From Agelas oroides (Eukaryota > Porifera > Demospongiae > Agelasida > Agelasidae): DNA of 64,000 nt. The notes under the pieces were generated by a model. It saw only the letters and a list, made by a program, of their open reading frames with translations. It ran no database searches and had not been told where the DNA came from. How positions within the stretch are numbered: the stretch's first letter is position 1; each line of letters begins with the position of its first letter. The stretch spans positions 186,001 through 250,000 of the forward strand of contig OX422187.1 of the NCBI GenBank assembly GCA_949130485.1, given 5' to 3'. Of this stretch, positions 59,248 to 64,000 are shown one piece after another. The position numbers were made by a program, and so were the translations under genes.

Positions 59248-59560
59248 TCATGCTAACTTGGTGTTTCGAGAAAAGACTTCCGATTTGTGTGAACGCTGCA
59301 TACTCAAGTCTGTTGATCTATGAACTTTAGTGTTTCCAGTTTGCCAGTGCACAAAATTGTACTTTGAACATTGAACATTTTCAGCACCCAATATATGCAC
59401 ATTTTTTCGTGGCTGCAATGTTACTGAATCATTTTCAGAGTCCTTACATTTTTTTGGTCTTGGCCTGTTTTCTCGAGGCAGTGGCTGAAGATTAAGAACA
59501 CCCGATGAAGATTTCTCTCCAAGGACAAGCCAAGGCACCACTATACAATTATAGCTAGAA
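59248..59560 (-). other. Possible terminal coding exon beside the LINE
   Basis: A frame of about 100 codons follows a TTTTTTCTAG acceptor and has plausible protein composition (WLVLGEKSSSGVLNLQPLPR, RPRPKKCKDSENDSVTLQPR, ending SRNTKLA-stop). It is not recognised. LINE copy B lies immediately upstream, so any earlier exons would be beyond 63043. Confidence 0.25.
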
Positions 59561-59844
59561 AAAAGCATTGAACTGTTGACTGCATGAACTCAGCTTTTAC
59601 TCAAAAACCTTCAAGCTTGTAACCAGTATACAAAGCTAGCAAAGTAAAAGCATAAATAATAAGTGTTGCATGGAGTGTAGGCCTTTGCCAGCTTTTTAAT
59701 GGTACAAAATTTAATTGCAGAGCGGAAATGATTTAACGACCTAAAATGCAGCAAGATGGCGACTTTTTCAGCTGCCTGTGTACCGGTTGCGTTTTCTTCT
59801 CTGGAGTTGATACTTGTCGCCTAATGCGAGTAAGTGAGGCTTCT

Positions 59845-60912
59845 TCAGATACAGTATGAACTTACGAAACTCTTCAACCAGATACTACCTGTCAATATCA
59901 ATGCTGTAACGAAGGATTTTGTGAAGAGTTCCTGGAAAGCCGATTTGTTATACAGGTTATACAAATGTTTCCCAATTATTTTACAATGATTATTTGCACT
60001 AAGGATGTACTTAAATTTATCAATAAGGGTAAGGGAGGTAAAAGAAGTATCTAAGTTGGATAGGCAACTGAAAAAGGTACAACGTAAATGATCTAAAGCT
60101 GGACACAACATAACAAAATGAAATTCAGTTTCAACAGTGTCTGATGAACACAATCTGCAGGTCCGGAGGTGGTATGGTGTTTTTGGTGCCCTATATCGGC
60201 CTGTCTCAATGTGAAGTGGGAGACAACCCCCTCGGAGGGCAGCCATGACCCACCGGTGACCCCTGCACAGAATACCACTAATGTAGCACTCTGGCCTAGG
60301 TTGTTGTTTTATAACTCTATAGTTATGTAGCCTACCCCCTGAGTCTGTACAGTAGGTATTATGGTCCCAGATTCGCATTCTCCATTTGTGGTTTGCTTTA
60401 TCAGTTAATTTAGTGATGACTATGGTTTGAAATTCCTTAGGAGACAAGCTAGTTACATTATTTGGATTTAAGTGTCCTAGGTTGTTCTGAGTGAGCAATT
60501 TATTTGCATGAAAACACCAGGTAGGTTTGCCCTTATTGGCTAGTTCTAGTGACCATTTAAAAATCTTTTTACTAAGACGACTATCGTCCATAGTAGCAAG
60601 ACGGAACCAGAGTTTGAGCATCTCAAACTGGTGTCTACACCAGACTGGCATCCATCCTGAGTCACCTTCTAGTAGATCTACTGGGCAGTTTTTACCCACA
60701 CCCAAAATATGTCTAATCGCCTTGTTCTGAATGGTTTGTAACTTGGGGAAGGTTCTGTAACCCCAGACACCAGCCCCATAGTCCATTCTAGGTAATACTA
60801 GGGAGTCATAAAGTGAGCTGAATGCTTCAAAGGGAAAATTACCAAATTGTTTTGATTTAGCTATAAGAAGGCCCAAAGCTTTTCTGGCATGATTCACTAA
60901 GTGCATTAACAC
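59845..60912 (-). CDS. LINE copy B C-terminal ORF
   Basis: 355 codons continuing the LINE protein in the next frame; overlaps the upstream ORF by about 56 bases. It contains SLVLPRMDYGAGVWGYRTFP (a region after the thumb that many LINE proteins share), KWRMRIWDHNTYC, CRGHRWVMAALRGGCLP, and a zinc-knuckle-like C-x2-C...H-x4-C in CRLCSSDTVETEFHFVMLCP. Copy A has the same frame break at the same place, so it is either inherited from a common source element or a site of programmed frameshifting. Confidence 0.82.
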   Translation of the reverse strand: MLMHLVNHARKALGLLIAKSKQFGNFPFEAFSSLYDSLVLPRMDYGAGVWGYRTFPKLQTIQNKAIRHILGVGKNCPVDLLEGDSGWMPVWCRHQFEMLKLWFRLATMDDSRLSKKIFKWSLELANKGKPTWCFHANKLLTQNNLGHLNPNNVTSLSPKEFQTIVITKLTDKANHKWRMRIWDHNTYCTDSGGRLHNYRVIKQQPRPECYISGILCRGHRWVMAALRGGCLPLHIETGRYRAPKTPYHLRTCRLCSSDTVETEFHFVMLCPALDHLRCTFFSCLSNLDTSFTSLTLIDKFKYILSANNHCKIIGKHLYNLYNKSAFQELFTKSFVTALILTGSIWLKSFVSSYCI

Positions 60913-63040
60913 AGTTTTGGTAATCTAAGTGTTCATCAAGCCAAACACCAAGGTATTTATATGAAGGCACAACTTCTAATTCTGAGGGGCCACATTTAAA
61001 ATTGAAAGAGGTCCTAGGCTGGGATTTATGTCTAAAATGGACAATTTTTGTTTTGCTGGTGTTAATGTGAAGTCGCCAGGATTCACACCAGGTGTGTAGT
61101 GTACTAAGCATACACTGCAGATCTTCCTCTGTTTCCGCCATTATAGCAATGTCATCAGCAAACATCAGGAGAGCTAAGAGAATTTCACCACATTTTACTC
61201 CTAAGTTAAGCTGCTTTATTTCTTCAATTAGACCATTGATGAAGAGATTGAATAATGTAGGGGAAAGCAGACATCCTTGTTTAACTCCAGATGTTACAGG
61301 GAATGGTTCAGTGACAGTATCATTGACTCTAACACAGTACTCAGTATCTCTGTATAGGCATTTTATAAGATCTAGGAATTTCCCACTAATTCCATAGTGA
61401 CCTAATCTGTGCCATAGGAGGTCTCTATCTACACTGTCGAAAGCTTTTCTGAGGTCTACAAAGGCAACAAATGTTGGTGACTTGTTCATTTTTCTAGTGC
61501 TGATAACATTACAGATTACAAAAAGATGGTCCAGACATGAGCGGTTGGGCCTAAAACCATTCTGTTCATCCGATAGAATGCAGTTTGTCTCTGACCAGTC
61601 AAAGAGTCTAGCATTGAGAACTTTGCAAAAGACTTTCAGGACAACACTCTGGAGTGCAATACCACGGTAGTTAATGGGGTTTCTAGGGTCTGTGGTGTTG
61701 GGTTTCAAGATGGGGTGGATTAGTGCAGAGCACCAATCTGAGGGTACTAGGGCTGAGTCAAAGCAAACTGAGAATAATCTATGTAACAGAGGGGTCAGGG
61801 CAGGGTGATTTAGGTATGAACCTTGAACCTTATCAAGCCCGGGAGCTTTACCGAGGTTGAGTCTGGCAATAGCTAGTTCTACTTCATCAATTGAAATGGG
61901 GAGATTGAGTTCCTGGCAGTTGGATGAATTAGCAGGCATATGTGTTGAGCTAAGAAGGCTGTAAACTGTACTGGGAACAGAAAGGGAGCTTTGGTTGTAC
62001 AGAGAATCAAAGTAACTTTTCCAAACCTGTAACAAAGCACTAGGTTCAGACAACACCTCACCCTCAGCATTGATGACTTGGTTGGGGATTGTTTTCCTTT
62101 CAGCGTGTATACCTATTTGTTTGAAATTTCTCCAGAAGCTTTTGGAGTCGTGCTTGCATTGATGGAGCAATTCAATTTGTTTATGTGTTCTGTGATCTGC
62201 CTTGGCTTTCTTTATCGCTTTGTCGAAGGTTTTCTGGGAAGATTGATAGGCCAGTTTTAGTTGGGAGTTATCCTTTTGCTTTAACCATGCTCTTTGTTTA
62301 AGGCGTAAACTTTGTTTGAGGAAATTAAGTCTAGGGTTCCACCAAGGGTGGCAGCATTTTTTATGCTTGGAGGGATTAGAAGGAATCAATTCAGAGAATA
62401 TCAGGTCACAAGTGTCTTTATAGCACGTTTGTAGAGAAAGTGGGGTGGTGTTATCGATTATATCCTGTATTCTGCTAAGGGCTAGATCGGACTGCATGTA
62501 ATTTTGTGGGATTTTAAACTTGCACTTTGGGTTCGGGGGGTATGGGTTTTGAGATTGGTTAAAGGTGGGCTGAGAATCTAACTTAATGGACCATAGGAGG
62601 ATAGAGTGGTCTGGGAGGTTACAATCAACTGGGATGTGGAATCTGTGAGAAACGTCAAGAGGTGATACAACTGAGAATGGCCCTATAAGGTTCCATTGTT
62701 CAATGGGGATGAGACAGTAGTCAACAACTGAGGAACCATTTGTGCTAACGAATGTAAAAGAATCATTGTTACTGGCTCCTCTACCATTGAGGACAACCAT
62801 TCCTACATCTCTGACAAACTCAATGAGTTCTTTACCATGGGTATTAGGGGGAGCTGCGTGTAGAGTTACTCTCTTCGGTACAGAGTCAGCAACTGCTTCT
62901 AGATCAATATCCGCTAGAGAGCCTATGCGGGCATTGAAATCACCACAAATGCATAACAGACCTGAGTCTTGGTATTTTGAAACTTGTAGCCTTAGGTTGT
63001 TGAAAAACTCAAGTGAGATGTCACCTCTTGATGAATAGCC
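60857..63040 (-). CDS. LINE copy B endonuclease-reverse transcriptase ORF
   Basis: The reading frame is open from the truncation edge (63040, after a TAG) to 60857, 727 codons. The APE endonuclease remnant shows LLCICGDFNARIG (metal-binding aspartate/asparagine block), SSVVDYCLI and LPDHSILLWS (the usual SDH box, serine replaced by proline). The reverse transcriptase shows KAPGLDKVQGSYLN, INYRGIALQSVVLKVFC, NGFRPNRS, FVDLRKAFDSVDRDLLWHRL, VKQGCLLSPTLFNLFINGL, MFADDIAIM (about 61151-61162) and YKYLGVWLDEHLDYQ. The enzyme nicks target DNA and primes cDNA synthesis from the nick. The missing endonuclease N-terminus makes this copy incapable of full activity. It ends in an overlap with the next ORF in another frame. 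Confidence 0.88.
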   Translation of the reverse strand, partial: GYSSRGDISLEFFNNLRLQVSKYQDSGLLCICGDFNARIGSLADIDLEAVADSVPKRVTLHAAPPNTHGKELIEFVRDVGMVVLNGRGASNNDSFTFVSTNGSSVVDYCLIPIEQWNLIGPFSVVSPLDVSHRFHIPVDCNLPDHSILLWSIKLDSQPTFNQSQNPYPPNPKCKFKIPQNYMQSDLALSRIQDIIDNTTPLSLQTCYKDTCDLIFSELIPSNPSKHKKCCHPWWNPRLNFLKQSLRLKQRAWLKQKDNSQLKLAYQSSQKTFDKAIKKAKADHRTHKQIELLHQCKHDSKSFWRNFKQIGIHAERKTIPNQVINAEGEVLSEPSALLQVWKSYFDSLYNQSSLSVPSTVYSLLSSTHMPANSSNCQELNLPISIDEVELAIARLNLGKAPGLDKVQGSYLNHPALTPLLHRLFSVCFDSALVPSDWCSALIHPILKPNTTDPRNPINYRGIALQSVVLKVFCKVLNARLFDWSETNCILSDEQNGFRPNRSCLDHLFVICNVISTRKMNKSPTFVAFVDLRKAFDSVDRDLLWHRLGHYGISGKFLDLIKCLYRDTEYCVRVNDTVTEPFPVTSGVKQGCLLSPTLFNLFINGLIEEIKQLNLGVKCGEILLALLMFADDIAIMAETEEDLQCMLSTLHTWCESWRLHINTSKTKIVHFRHKSQPRTSFNFKCGPSELEVVPSYKYLGVWLDEHLDYQNCVNALSESCQKSFGPSYS

Positions 63041-63330
63041 CTAGTCCGTTTATAGTATCTATGGTTTGATATAGCTGTATTTTGCAACGAAGAGAAGTAA
63101 CTGTTGGAGACAAAAAGTTGTTTCAGAGACAAAAGAAGCGTACATCTTGCTTGCTGGGTGGTTGAATTTGCCTGCCTATCTCAAACCCGCGTTCTATGGC
63201 AACTTTTCTACACTGGCAGTTGTCAGGTCTAATGCCTATACCTGACCTGTGCATCCTGGAATGTGTAATAAGTGGTTATTATCAGCTTATGAATGTTATT
63301 ATAATGGGGGAATTGATGTACAGTCCTTCT

Positions 63331-63488
63331 ACCTGCGTCTGAAACGCTATTGACAAGCAGTACGATATCTTGGCCGTGTCAGTAGTCAATACTGGCGGTA
63401 AACTCCCAGGGTTGACCTTATCAAACGGATGGGGAAGGAGCCAAGCGGAGACACTTCCCTTAGCCCTTCGGAAGAACAGCGATGCCAT
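63331..63488 (-). other. Possible exon
   Basis: Starts MASLFFRRAKGSVSAWLLPH, continues FDKVNPGSLPPVLTTDTAK and ends SIAFQTQ at a donor-like CAG|GTAGAAGG. Composition is protein-like but I do not recognise it; the opposite strand is also open. A TAGTC-family-like end (GTCTGGCTTCGCCAGACTA) lies at about 63724-63742. Confidence 0.25.
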
Positions 63489-64000
63489 CACGCTCTTGCA
63501 GGAAGGTAGTTTGCTAACTTTAGCTGTTCTTCTTTCAAGCTATGGTAGCCTAAAGTCGCTAGTAACCAGCCTTTGCGCTTTGATTCAAAGCTATGACGTT
63601 ATCAACCGGATGTTCTTATTACATTCCCGTGACGTTCTGCGATCTGATTGGAGCTGCAATATATTTGCAGTGGGGACAGGTCAGTATATAGGCATTAGAC
63701 CAGACCCTCGCGCTGCGCGCTTGGGTCTGGCTTCGCCAGACTAGGCAGTTGTAGACTTCAATCATCAAATTGGATTTGGACGGCTGTAACTCCGGGATGC
63801 AAGGTCAGAACAACTTCTTTTGCTAATATGTTATTCTTTTACTACTATGCTGCATGTGTACAAGGTATAGTTTCCTACCTTTTGTCAGAAAATTTTTCCG
63901 CAGTATTTTTATAACTTCCGGTATCGGATTCTTGGTATGGAATCGAAGATAAACCAAATTCCCACTTTCACAATTTGGCCCCAGCAGTTATAAGAGCACT

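Larger units (their letters stand above)
59585..63043 (-). mobile_element. Non-LTR retrotransposon (LINE family 1), longer copy B
   Basis: About 3.46 kb, truncated at the 5' side inside the APE-type endonuclease. Order on the minus strand: endonuclease C-terminal half, linker, reverse transcriptase, zinc knuckle, 3' UTR of about 260 bases ending ...AAAAGCTGAGTTCA. Nearly identical to copy A, so the family was recently active. No poly-A tail. EN-RT order without RNase H excludes R2-type elements; I do not assign a clade. Confidence 0.93.

Noticed and set aside
60093-61670. Plus-strand ORFs opposite LINE copies A and B
   Set aside because: Shadows of the reverse-transcriptase frames on the minus strand; repeated identically at both LINE copies.
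63370-63744. 124-codon plus-strand ORF near the right edge
   Set aside because: Overlaps a more protein-like minus-strand candidate exon and runs into the GTCTGG hairpin at the end; no recognised motif.

Overview
The window is nuclear DNA of a non-bilaterian or other invertebrate animal; a marine demosponge is my best guess, on style only. Pointers are small spliced genes with GT-AG introns (one of 82 bases), animal signalling and trafficking genes (an FRS2-like PTB adaptor, an SNX17-like sorting nexin), APE-type LINEs, YqaJ and CXC-domain gene families expanded in sponges and cnidarians, and very many short inverted-repeat elements. I saw no bacterial operon, rRNA, tRNA or CRISPR array.

Layout. 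1-12588: a 192-base satellite array that switches orientation at about 5973 and 12215 and is interrupted by a DNA transposon (8116-8650) and a YqaJ/LINE chimaera (9239-9938). 12590-22200: gene-poor DNA packed with foldback elements and minisatellites (GGATTTCTGGATTTC blocks at 14.6 and 15.2 kb; palindromes 15621-18013 and 18014-20653). 22608-25863: a small three-exon gene whose second intron holds a palindromic element and a 132-base AAG run. 27141-27797: a decayed YqaJ nuclease gene. 28.9-33.3 kb: more inverted-repeat elements, including one carrying a RecQ-like helicase fragment and a three-layer nested palindrome. 33383-34127: last two exons of an unnamed gene. 35558-38524 and 48223-51193: a 3 kb inverted duplication flanking the SNX17-like gene (39325-41853, +), the convergent FRS2-like gene (43211-44137, -) and a LINE copy. 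51402-53940: a foldback element related to the duplicated one. 55744-57358: a CXC-domain gene broken by a stop and a frameshift. 59585-63043: a longer copy of the same LINE.

The clearest recurrent signal is one superfamily of inverted-repeat elements with termini TAGTC.../TAGCC..., five of them flanked by perfect 9-base direct repeats. This fits Mutator-like transposition. One of the five carries a host gene fragment, like a plant Pack-MULE. The genes do not form a pathway; they are islands in a repeat-driven landscape. Exon limits are read by eye from splice signals, phase and remembered family similarity; no search or alignment was run.
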